From Novosphingobium sp. (GTDB taxonomy: Bacteria; Pseudomonadota; Alphaproteobacteria; Sphingomonadales; Sphingomonadaceae): a DNA stretch of 39,131 nucleotides. Of this stretch, positions 28,181 through 35,347 are shown one piece after another (positions within the stretch are counted from its first letter, which is position 1; every line of letters begins with the position of its first letter). The stretch lies in contig JADLHU010000075.1 of assembly GCA_020848655.1 (NCBI GenBank), forward strand, positions 1 to 39,131, read 5' to 3'. Below the pieces are notes generated by a model. The model saw nothing but the letters and a program-made list of their open reading frames with translations, ran no database searches and was not told the origin of the DNA. The translations under genes and the position numbers were made by a program.

Positions 28181-28317
28181 ATTTGCCGGGCCCCGCCACA
28201 AAGGAATTGTTTTGCTGCAACGCGGTACTGGCGCGCCGCACGTTGTCAGCGGACGCACGAACCGCTAGTTCCCTGGGCCATCGTTCCAACCGCCCGAGGG
28301 CCAGCGCGAAGTCGACC

Positions 28318-29103
28318 ATGGCAGAGCCGCCACAGCCCGCCCAGGCGCCCCACGGCGCGGCGGCGGCCACCACCCCCATCCCTGCCCCGCAACAGTGCAT
28401 CGCGCTGGTCGATGACGATCGCAATATCCTGACGTCGGTTTCGATCGGCCTCCAGGCCGAAGGCTTCGCCACGCGCGTCTATGCCGATGGCGAGGCGGCG
28501 CTGAAGGCGCTGCTGGACAATCCACCCGACCTTGCCGTGTGCGACATCAAGATGCCGCGCCTCGATGGGCTGGAACTGCTCCGCCGCCTGCGCGAGAAAT
28601 CGTCGCTGCCGGTGATCTTCCTGACATCGAAGGACGAGGAACCCGACGAGGCGCTGGGCCTGGCGCTGGGCGCGGACGATTATATCACCAAGCCGTTCAG
28701 CCAGCGGCTGCTGGTCGCCCGCATCCGCGCCATCCTGCGCCGCACCGAACTGGTCCGCACCGAACAGCAGGATGCCGAGCCGGAGCCGAGCAGCGTCCCC
28801 GAAGGGATCGTGCGCGGCCGGCTGACGATGGACCCGGCGCGTCACCGCGTGGCGTGGGACGGCCGGCCGGTTTCGCTGACCGTCACCGAATTCCTCATCC
28901 TCGAAGCGATGGCGCTGCGCCCCGGCGTGGTGAAAAGCCGCAACCAGTTGATGGACGCGGCCTATACCGAGGACGTCTTCGTGGACGATCGCACGATCGA
29001 CAGCCACATCAAGCGCCTGCGCCGCAAGTTCCGCGCGGTCGATCCCGATTTCGGCGCGATCGATACGTTGTATGGCGCGGGCTATTCCTTCGCCGATGCC
29101 TGA
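28318..29103 (+). CDS. chvI: OmpR-type response regulator ChvI
   Basis: A 261-residue transcriptional regulator. The receiver domain has Asp32-Asp33-Asp34, phospho-acceptor Asp76 ([10 protein letters not shown]) and Lys125 (DYITKPFS). A winged-helix DNA-binding domain follows and ends [15 protein letters not shown] and YGAGYSFAD. The start at MAEPPQ leaves a 25-residue Ala/Pro-rich N-terminal extension before the receiver, which is unusual. ChvI/BvrR proteins govern envelope, acid-stress and host-interaction genes. The cognate kinase follows directly. Confidence 0.94.
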   Translation: MAEPPQPAQAPHGAAAATTPIPAPQQCIALVDDDRNILTSVSIGLQAEGFATRVYADGEAALKALLDNPPDLAVCDIKMPRLDGLELLRRLREKSSLPVIFLTSKDEEPDEALGLALGADDYITKPFSQRLLVARIRAILRRTELVRTEQQDAEPEPSSVPEGIVRGRLTMDPARHRVAWDGRPVSLTVTEFLILEAMALRPGVVKSRNQLMDAAYTEDVFVDDRTIDSHIKRLRRKFRAVDPDFGAIDTLYGAGYSFADA

Positions 29104-29121
29104 CGCCCTGCGCCCCGCTCT

Positions 29122-30702
29122 ATGACCGATACCGTCCGCAGCGCCCGGCGCGACAGGTTGGACCGGCTGGATTTTTCCCGCCGCGTATCGCTGACCGCGC
29201 GCATCCTGGCGGTGAACATCATCGCGCTGGGCCTGCTGGCGGGCAGCCTGTTCTACCTCGACAGCTACCGCAAGCAGCTCCTGGCCGAGCGTTTCCGCCT
29301 GGCCAGCGCCGAAGCCAGCATCACCGCCGATGCGCTGGCCCCGGCATCGCGGCGCCAGCGGCGCGACTTGCTGGCGACGATCGGGACAGAGCAGCACTTG
29401 CGGCTGCGCCTGTACAACAAGCAGGGCAACCTGGTGGCCGACAGTTTCGAACTGGCCCCGCCCTCGTTCACGTTCGTCGATCCGCAGGCCGAGCCGTGGT
29501 ATCAGCACAGCGCCCGCGCGCTCGACCGGGGGATGGACTTCATCCTGGGCGCGCCGCCGATCCCCGCCTATGCCGAGCCGAAGCAGGCGAACGCCGCCGC
29601 GTGGCCCGAGATCGCCGAGGCGCGAAAGACCGGCTCGGTGGCGATCATGCAGCGCCTGGCGCCCGATCGCACCCCGGTGATCACCGCCGCCACCCCCGTG
29701 GGCACGCGCGGCGACATGCTGATGACCACGCGCAACGCGCCCGACATCACCCAGAACGTGCGCGATGCGCGGCAGACGCTGGCGATCATCGTCGGCACCG
29801 CGCTGATCGTCTCGATCCAGCTTTCGCTGTTCCTGGCGCGCACCATCGTGCAGCCGCTGCGCGTGCTGGTGCGCGCCGCGATCCGCGTGCGGCTGGGCCG
29901 CGACCGCGCGGTGGTGGTGCCGCGCCTGCCCGGCCGCCGCGACGAGATCGGCCTGCTCGCCCGCGCCATTTCCGACATGACCGCCGCGCTGCGCCAGCGC
30001 ATCGACGCGGTGGAAAGCTTCGCCGCCGACGTCGCGCACGAAATCAAGAACCCCCTCGCCTCGCTGCGCAGCGCGCTGGAATCGATGGGCAAGGTGGAAG
30101 ACCCGGGCCTGCGCCGCCAGTTGACCGAAATCGCCGCGCACGACGTCCGCCGCATCGACCGGCTGGTCACCGAAATCGCCGACGCCAGCCGCATCGACGC
30201 CGAACTGAGCCGCACCACGTTCGAACCGGTGGACATGCTCAAGCTGGTCAAGGCCGCCGTCGCCGAGCGCGAGAGCCGCAGCGTCAACGGATCGTGCCGC
30301 GTGCTCGTCTCGCGCCGGGGCGATGACGATTGCATGGTGCCCGGCGTGCCGGCGCGGCTTGAGCGCGTGATCGAGAACCTGCTCGACAACGCCGTCTCGT
30401 TTTCCCCGCCCGACGGGATAATCGAGGTGGAGGCCGCGTCGCTTTATGGCCGCGTCGTGATCGCGGTGTCGGACCATGGCCCCGGCATTCCCCTCGTCGC
30501 GCGCGAAAAGGTGTTCGAGCGGTTCCATTCGCTGCGCCCGGCGGGTGAGGATTTCGGCAGCCACAGCGGCCTCGGCCTCGCCATCGCGCGCACCATCGTC
30601 GAGGCGCACTACGGCACGCTGACCGCGCTCGACCGCGCCGATGGCAAGCAGGGCGCGCGGCTGGAAATCGACCTGCCGCAATGGGAGGACGAGGAGGAAT
30701 GA
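29122..30702 (+). CDS. chvG: Sensor histidine kinase ChvG
   Basis: A 526-residue inner-membrane sensor kinase with transmembrane helices at about 26-46 and 220-240 enclosing a periplasmic domain of about 170 residues. The dimerisation histidine is His306 in DVAHEIKNPLASLRSAL. A HATPase domain follows with ENLLDNAVSF, DHGPGIP and GLGLAIART. ChvG is held off by the periplasmic repressor ExoR in Rhizobiales; no exoR is visible here. The chvG stop overlaps the hprK start (ATGA). Confidence 0.94.
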   Translation: MTDTVRSARRDRLDRLDFSRRVSLTARILAVNIIALGLLAGSLFYLDSYRKQLLAERFRLASAEASITADALAPASRRQRRDLLATIGTEQHLRLRLYNKQGNLVADSFELAPPSFTFVDPQAEPWYQHSARALDRGMDFILGAPPIPAYAEPKQANAAAWPEIAEARKTGSVAIMQRLAPDRTPVITAATPVGTRGDMLMTTRNAPDITQNVRDARQTLAIIVGTALIVSIQLSLFLARTIVQPLRVLVRAAIRVRLGRDRAVVVPRLPGRRDEIGLLARAISDMTAALRQRIDAVESFAADVAHEIKNPLASLRSALESMGKVEDPGLRRQLTEIAAHDVRRIDRLVTEIADASRIDAELSRTTFEPVDMLKLVKAAVAERESRSVNGSCRVLVSRRGDDDCMVPGVPARLERVIENLLDNAVSFSPPDGIIEVEAASLYGRVVIAVSDHGPGIPLVAREKVFERFHSLRPAGEDFGSHSGLGLAIARTIVEAHYGTLTALDRADGKQGARLEIDLPQWEDEEE

Positions 30703-31127
30703 CCGGCATCGCCCACCAGGCCAGTTGCGTGGCGATCGAGGGGCGCGCCGTGCTGATCGAGGGGGCAGCGGGCAGCGGCAAGTCCAGCCTGGCGCTGGCG
30801 CTCATCGATCGCGGCGCGGCGCTGGTGGGGGACGATGGCGTGCTGCTCGATCGCGCGGGCGATGGCCTGGTGGCGCGTCCCCATCCCAACACGCGCGGCC
30901 TGATCGAAGTGCGCAACCTTGGCCTCATCGCGCTGCCGGCGATGGACGGCGCGCCGGTCGCGCTGGTGCTGGTGCTGGACGAAGCCGCGCCGCGTTTTGT
31001 CGAAGCAGCGGAATGGGTGGAGCGAGCAGGGCTGTCGCTGCCGTGCCTTCGCCTGTGGCCGGGCAGCCCGGTGCTGCCCTTGCGCGCCGAACTGGCGCTG
31101 GCGCGCTACGGCGTCAGCGGCGGTTAA
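30699..31127 (+). CDS. hprK: Short-form HPr kinase/phosphorylase
   Basis: A 142-residue kinase corresponding only to the C-terminal catalytic domain of the Gram-positive enzyme (about 310 residues), as usual in alphaproteobacteria. The P-loop is GAAGSGKSS (22-30). His6 and Asp45-Asp46 line up with the catalytic His and Asp residues of the family. It should phosphorylate the regulatory serine of HPr, encoded four genes later. The start at MTGIAHQ overlaps chvG. The stop is followed by an 84-bp gap with a large stem-loop before rapZ. Confidence 0.92.
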   Translation: MTGIAHQASCVAIEGRAVLIEGAAGSGKSSLALALIDRGAALVGDDGVLLDRAGDGLVARPHPNTRGLIEVRNLGLIALPAMDGAPVALVLVLDEAAPRFVEAAEWVERAGLSLPCLRLWPGSPVLPLRAELALARYGVSGG

Positions 31128-31148
31128 GTCCCGCCAAGGTACAAGTGC

Positions 31149-31202
31149 GTTTGCGCCCCTTCCCTTTCTGGCCCTTCCTTTTCTGGAAAGGGAAGCGCAA
31201 AC
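31149..31202 (+). promoter_or_regulatory. Long stem-loop immediately before the rapZ ribosome site
   Basis: GTTTGCGC-(CCC)-TTCCCTTTC (31149-31168) pairs with GAAAGGGAAGCGCAAAC (31186-31202), giving 17 bp with one 3-base bulge and a loop of about 17 pyrimidine-rich bases. The presumed ribosome site GGAAAGG begins at 31203, directly after the stem, with the rapZ ATG at 31212. The structure could block or tune rapZ translation or end part of the upstream transcript. Confidence 0.6.
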
Positions 31203-31211
31203 GGAAAGGCC

Positions 31212-32192
31212 ATGTCGACCGAGTCCCTCCCCGTGCCCGAAGCGGCCGCGCCCACGCCGGCGCCGGCTGGCCTGCCCGGCGAAAAGCAGCGCATCCTGCT
31301 GGTCACCGGCCTGCTGGGCGCGGGCAAGACCACCGTGCTCAAGGTGCTGGAGGATCTGGGCTGGGAAACGATCGACAATTTCCCGATCCGCCTGCTGCCG
31401 CGCCTGATCGACGGCCCCAATCCTGCCGCCGACGATATCCCCGCCCCGCCCGCGCCGCTGGCCATCGGTTTCGATACGCGCACGCGCGGCTTCAACCCGC
31501 ACGATACCATCGAACGGGTGAAGGAACTGACCCGGCGCGACAATCTGGAACTGACGACGCTGTTCCTCGATTGCTCCGGGCAGGAACTGGAGCGCCGCTA
31601 CAACGAAACGCGCCGCCGCCATCCGCGCGCGGGCGACCTGCCGGTAACCACGGGCATCGCCGCTGAACGCGAACTGCTCGAACCGCTGCGCCGCTGGGCC
31701 GACATGGTGATCGTCACCACCGAATTCTCGTCGAACGAACTGCAGCAGGTCGTCCGCGAACGCTTTGCCCCCGTCACCGGCGGCGCGATGACCGTCACCG
31801 TCTCCAGCTTCGGGTTCTCGCGCGGGATGCCGCCCGTTGCCGACCTGGTGTTCGACATGCGCTTTCTCGACAATCCGCACTGGGTGCCCGACTTGCGCCA
31901 GCAGACCGGGCGCGATGCCGCCGTGGGCGAACATATCCGCAAGGACCCCGCCTTTGCCGAGGCCTTCGCGCGCATGCGCGATCTCATCCTCATGCTGCTT
32001 CCGCGCTACCAAGCGCAGGGCAAGGCCTATGTCCACATCGCCTTCGGCTGCACCGGCGGGCGCCACCGCTCGGTGTTCACCGCCGAACAGATCGCATCGG
32101 CCTTGCGCGAGGCCGGTTTTTCCCCCACATTGCTGCACCGCAACCTGGGCTCGCGCGCGGCGGATCTTCTAGAAGGGGGAACGTCGCGATGA
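31212..32192 (+). CDS. rapZ: RapZ-family nucleotide-binding adaptor
   Basis: A 326-residue P-loop protein. Walker A GLLGAGKT lies at 33-40 and the conserved DLGWETIDNFPIRLLP follows. The C-terminal RNA/ligand-binding region has AYVHIAFGCTGGRHRSVF. The first 24 residues are Ala/Pro-rich and not conserved. In E. coli RapZ delivers a small RNA to RNase E and senses glucosamine-6-phosphate. In alphaproteobacteria the role is less clear, but its place between hprK and the PTS genes ties it to this phosphorelay. Stem-loops lie on both sides of the gene. Confidence 0.94.
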   Translation: MSTESLPVPEAAAPTPAPAGLPGEKQRILLVTGLLGAGKTTVLKVLEDLGWETIDNFPIRLLPRLIDGPNPAADDIPAPPAPLAIGFDTRTRGFNPHDTIERVKELTRRDNLELTTLFLDCSGQELERRYNETRRRHPRAGDLPVTTGIAAERELLEPLRRWADMVIVTTEFSSNELQQVVRERFAPVTGGAMTVTVSSFGFSRGMPPVADLVFDMRFLDNPHWVPDLRQQTGRDAAVGEHIRKDPAFAEAFARMRDLILMLLPRYQAQGKAYVHIAFGCTGGRHRSVFTAEQIASALREAGFSPTLLHRNLGSRAADLLEGGTSR

Positions 32193-32202
32193 AGATCAAG
32201 AC

Positions 32203-32238
32203 AAGCTCCCAGGAATTTTCGCAGGAAAATCGGAGCTT
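32203..32238 (+). promoter_or_regulatory. Stem-loop covering the probable EIIA ribosome site
   Basis: AAGCTCC (32203-32209) pairs with GGAGCTT (32232-32238), and ATTTTC pairs with GAAAAT inside, around a short loop. The only GGAG near the EIIA start lies in the 3' arm, 12 bases before the ATG at 32248. The hairpin may limit EIIA translation or act as a processing signal between rapZ and the PTS genes. Confidence 0.5.
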
Positions 32239-32247
32239 TAATCCTTC

Positions 32248-32652
32248 ATGATCGGCATGATCCTGGTAACCCACGGCAAGTTGGCCGAGGAATTCGTTCA
32301 TGCGATGCAGCATGTCGTCGGACGCCAGGAAGGCGTGGCAACCGTGTGCATCGGCCCGAACGACGACATGGAACGGCGCCGCCGCGAAATCGCCGACGCG
32401 ATCAAGTCCGTCGACACCGGCGAAGGCGCGATCATCCTTACGGACCTGTTCGGCGGCACGCCTTCGAACCTTGCCATATCGCTGATGCGGGCCGGCGAAG
32501 TCGAAGTGATCGCAGGAATCAACCTGCCGATGCTGATCCGCCTGGCCAAGGCGCGTGTCTGCATGTCGGTGCACGACGCCGCCATCGCCGCGCGCGATGC
32601 CGGGCGCAACTATATCACCATCGCATCGGAATACCTGGGGCAGCACGCATGA
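32248..32652 (+). CDS. manX: PTS EIIA component, mannose/fructose-type (PTS-Ntr)
   Basis: A 134-residue cytoplasmic phosphocarrier. The phosphorylated histidine is His9 (LVTHGKLAEEF). The LTDLFGGTPSNLA segment is typical of EIIA-Man-like proteins. No EIIB/C/D permease genes are present, so this is a regulatory PTS lacking sugar transport, as in other alphaproteobacteria. A second ATG three codons in (32257) could also serve as start. It overlaps ptsH by four bases. Confidence 0.93.
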   Translation: MIGMILVTHGKLAEEFVHAMQHVVGRQEGVATVCIGPNDDMERRRREIADAIKSVDTGEGAIILTDLFGGTPSNLAISLMRAGEVEVIAGINLPMLIRLAKARVCMSVHDAAIAARDAGRNYITIASEYLGQHA

Positions 32653-32927
32653 CTTCGGCCAGCGAAACCGTCGCCATCATCAACCAGCGCGGCTTGCACG
32701 CGCGGGCGAGCGCCAAGTTCGTCAACCTTGTCACGCTGCTGCCGCCCGGTGTGGACGTGCTGGTGCGCAAGGACGGCGTCGAAGCGGCCGGGGGATCGAT
32801 CCTGGGCCTGATGATGCTGGGCGCGGCCAAGGGCGATACGATCGAAATCTGCGTAAGCGGCGCGGACGCGCAAACCACGCTGGTGCGCCTGGCGGGCCTC
32901 GTCAAGGACGGCTTCGGCGAGGATTGA
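32649..32927 (+). CDS. ptsH: HPr-like phosphocarrier protein
   Basis: A 92-residue HPr. His17 in NQRGLHARASAKFV accepts phosphate from enzyme I (PtsP, not in this window), and Ser50 in AAGGSILGLMML matches the site phosphorylated by HprK. Translation is probably coupled to EIIA (ATGA overlap). With HprK and EIIA nearby, it forms the output arm of a nitrogen/carbon-responsive phosphorelay. The longer frame that starts inside EIIA is rejected. Confidence 0.95.
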   Translation: MTSASETVAIINQRGLHARASAKFVNLVTLLPPGVDVLVRKDGVEAAGGSILGLMMLGAAKGDTIEICVSGADAQTTLVRLAGLVKDGFGED

Positions 32928-32976
32928 ACCGGCCCGCGCCGCTTTCCTTCCCGATCCGCTTCACCAGGCACCGCCC

Positions 32977-33777
32977 ATGCGCCGCACCATTTCCGGGTTT
33001 TCCAATCCCACCGTCAAGGTCCTGCGCTCGCTGCGCGACAAGAAGCATCGCCGGCGCGAGCAGCGCTTCCTGGCCGAAGGGCTGCGCCTGCTGACCGATG
33101 CGCGCGAAGCGGGCAGATTGCCCGAAATCCTGGTCATGGCCACGGGGCGCGAGGACCATCCCCTGCTGGCCGCGCTCGAAGCCGATGTGATCGCGGCGGG
33201 CGGCGACGTGATCGAAACCGGCGAAGACATCCTTGCCAAGATCACCGGCAAGGAAAATCCGCAGGCGGTGGCCGGTGTCTTCGCCGAATTCGACACGGGC
33301 CTTGGCGCGCTGGATCGCACCGCCGCGCCGATCTGGCTGGTCGCGCAGGCGCTGCGCGATCCCGGCAACCTTGGCACCATGCTGCGCACCGGCGATGCGG
33401 TGGGCGCGGGCGGACTGATCCTGATCGACGATTGCGCCGATCCCTTTTCGGTCGAAGCGGTGCGCGCCAGCATGGGCGCGGTGTTCACGCAGGCCATCGC
33501 GCAGGCGCGGTGGGAGGATTTCATCGGCTGGCTGCGGCAAGGTCCGGGCCAGCTCGTCGCCGCATCGCTGCGCGATGCCCGGGACTATCGCACCGCGCCC
33601 TATGCCGCGCCGTGCTTCCTGATGGTCGGCAACGAATCGCGCGGGCTTCCCGCCGAATACGAAGACGCCTGCGACTTGCGCGTGACCATGCCGATGCTGG
33701 GCCGCGCCGACAGCCTGAACGCCGCGGTGGCCGGCGCGGTCCTCGCCTACGAGGCGCTGGCGCACTTGCGCGGCTAG
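32977..33777 (+). CDS. TrmH/SpoU-family RNA 2'-O-methyltransferase
   Basis: A 266-residue knotted (SPOUT) methyltransferase. The N-terminal NPTVKVLRSLRDKKHRRREQRFLAEG is the substrate-binding domain. The SPOUT motifs are ALRDPGNLGTMLRTGDAVGAGG, FLMVGNESRGLP and the terminal MLGRADSLNAAVAGAVLAYE. It should methylate a ribose in rRNA or tRNA; the target is unknown. It begins 49 bases after ptsH in the same direction and may be read with it. Confidence 0.92.
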   Translation: MRRTISGFSNPTVKVLRSLRDKKHRRREQRFLAEGLRLLTDAREAGRLPEILVMATGREDHPLLAALEADVIAAGGDVIETGEDILAKITGKENPQAVAGVFAEFDTGLGALDRTAAPIWLVAQALRDPGNLGTMLRTGDAVGAGGLILIDDCADPFSVEAVRASMGAVFTQAIAQARWEDFIGWLRQGPGQLVAASLRDARDYRTAPYAAPCFLMVGNESRGLPAEYEDACDLRVTMPMLGRADSLNAAVAGAVLAYEALAHLRG

Positions 33778-33813
33778 TCTGGTGGAAACGAAGTTCGCGG
33801 CCGTGAATGAGCC

Positions 33814-33949
33814 GTCACCCTGAACTTGGTTCAGGGTCCATCATGCCTCGCGCGCAGGGGTGCGACCGGGTGTGCGGCGGCACCGTATCCGCGCTCGATC
33901 CTCATCGGGCCTGACGGAGAAATGGACCCTGAAACAAGTTCAGGGTGAC
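33814..33949. repeat. Paired inverted-repeat element (REP/BIME-like)
   Basis: Two 27-bp units, 33814-33840 and 33923-33949, are inverted copies with one mismatch. Each is itself a small hairpin (CCCTGAAC...GTTCAGGG), and 82 bp lie between them. The unit GTCACCCTGAACTTG... is a dispersed intergenic sequence I recall from sphingomonads and related genomes. It fills most of the gap between the convergent RNA methyltransferase and cydX. No coding sequence is seen here. Confidence 0.75.
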
Positions 33950-34056
33950 AACGAAGCATGAACCGGACTTCGGTTCCATCATACCAGGGTCACACGCCAT
34001 CGCGGTTCGAAGCAAAGGTGCGCCAATCCAGCGCGTGCCGTGCCCGGTGTGAGCGC

Positions 34057-34170
34057 CTAATCGGTTTCGCTTTCGCCATCGGAGGGATTGCGGAATTCGT
34101 GCCACATGCCGTTGATGATGCCGAAGGCCACGGCCAGGCCAAGGCCCAGAATCCATGAAAAGTACCACAT
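34057..34170 (-). CDS. cydX: Cytochrome bd oxidase small subunit CydX
   Basis: A 37-residue single-span membrane peptide, MWYFSWILGLGLAVAFGIINGMW followed by a charged tail. The MWYFxWILG start and the G-x-x-N-x-M-W segment are diagnostic of CydX/YbgT, which stabilises the haem site of the bd oxidase. It begins 15 bases after the end of cydB and completes a cydA-cydB-cydX order. A GAGAAGG-type site precedes the ATG. Confidence 0.95.
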   Translation of the reverse strand: MWYFSWILGLGLAVAFGIINGMWHEFRNPSDGESETD

Positions 34171-34185
34171 GCGCGCTTCGCCTTC

Positions 34186-35334
34186 TCAATAGAAATCGGG
34201 ATTGGTGCGCACGTCGCGCAGCGTGACGCGGCCGAACAGCACGCGGATGACCCAGGCTGTATAGGCCAGCACGATCGGCAGCAGGATAACCGTGGCCACC
34301 AGCATGATCCACAAGGTCAGGTGGCTGGACGATGCGTTCCACACCGTCAGGCTGGAGCCGGGATCGATCGAACTGGGCAGGATGAACGGAAACATCGACA
34401 GGCCCACCGTGGCGATGATGCCCACCGTCGCCAGCGAAGACCCGGCGAACGCCAGCGCCGCGCCGCGCCGCCGGACACCCGCCAGCGCCAGCAGCGGCCC
34501 AGCCAGCCCCAGCAGCGGGGCCAGCATCATCCACGGATGGCGGGCGTAATTGTCCAGCCAGGCGCCGGCCGCCGCCGTGGCCTGCGCCTAGTGCGGGTTG
34601 GACGGCCCGGCCGTGTCGATCGCGCCCACCACGCGAAAGCCGATCTGGCCCCAGGCCACCCACAGGCCGCCCAGCGCGAACAGGATCACGCTGGCGATCG
34701 CGGCGATCGTGCCCAGGCGGCGCGCGCGCGCCAGCACCGGCCCATCCTCTATCCGCACGGCCAGCCAACCCGCGCCGTGCAGCACCAGCATGGCGATGGA
34801 CAGCAGCCCGGTCAGCAGCGCGAAGGGCGAGAACAGGCCCAGCAGGCTGCCTTCGTAGAACGTGCGCAGATCGCCATCGAGGCGGAACGGCGCGCCTTGC
34901 AGGACATTGCCCACCGCCACGCCGAAGACCAGCGCCGGCACCAGCCCGCCCGCGAACAGCGCCCAGTCCCAGCGCGCGCGCCAGGCGGGTTCGGGGTGCT
35001 TGGACCGGTACTTGAACGCCACCGGCCGCACGATCAGCGCCGCCAGCACCAGGAACATGGCCAGGTAAAAGCCCGAAAAGCTGACCGCATAGACGAACGG
35101 CCAGGCCGCGAAGATCGCGCCGGCCCCCAGGATCAGCCACACCTGATGGCCTTCCCAGTGCGGCGCCACCGCATTGATGACCAGCCGCCGCTCCTCGTCG
35201 GTCCGGCCGACGAAGGGCAGCAGCGCCGCCGTGCCCAGGTCATAGCCATCGGTCAGCGCGAAGCCGATCAGCAGCACGCCCATCAGCAGCCACCAGATCA
35301 CCCGCAGCGTTTCATAGTCGAGAGGGATAAGCAT
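34186..35334 (-). pseudogene. cydB: Cytochrome bd oxidase subunit II, split by an in-frame TAG
   Basis: Subunit II of the bd quinol oxidase. The frame runs 382 codons at full family length (E. coli 379) but codon 249 is TAG (34588-34590). The N-terminal 248 residues (MLIPLDYETLRVIWWLL to DTAGPSNPH) and the C-terminal 133 (AQATAAAGAWLDNYARHPW to NPDFY) are both well conserved and in the same frame. Compared from memory with E. coli CydB (SNPLNKEVVREAGAWL), the stop replaces exactly one residue. One C-to-T change (CAG to TAG) would explain it. A perfect AAGGAGGT site precedes the start. Alternatives are a sequencing error or readthrough. Confidence 0.85.
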
Positions 35335-35347
35335 CGCGCGGACCTCC

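Noticed and set aside
28246..30681. Minus-strand open frame of 811 codons opposite chvI-chvG
   Set aside because: It is a shadow of two confidently identified genes; the composition is non-protein-like.
30699..31127. Truncated or broken hprK
   Set aside because: The short length is normal for alphaproteobacterial HprK, and the P-loop and probable catalytic His6 and Asp45-46 are present.
34008..34020. GGTTCGAAGC resembling a tRNA T-loop
   Set aside because: No acceptor stem, anticodon arm or D-arm can be built around it.
33902..35140. Minus-strand open frame of 412 codons overlapping cydB and cydX
   Set aside because: It is out of frame with cydB and lacks CydB motifs. The true cydB frame, with its TAG, is the conserved one.
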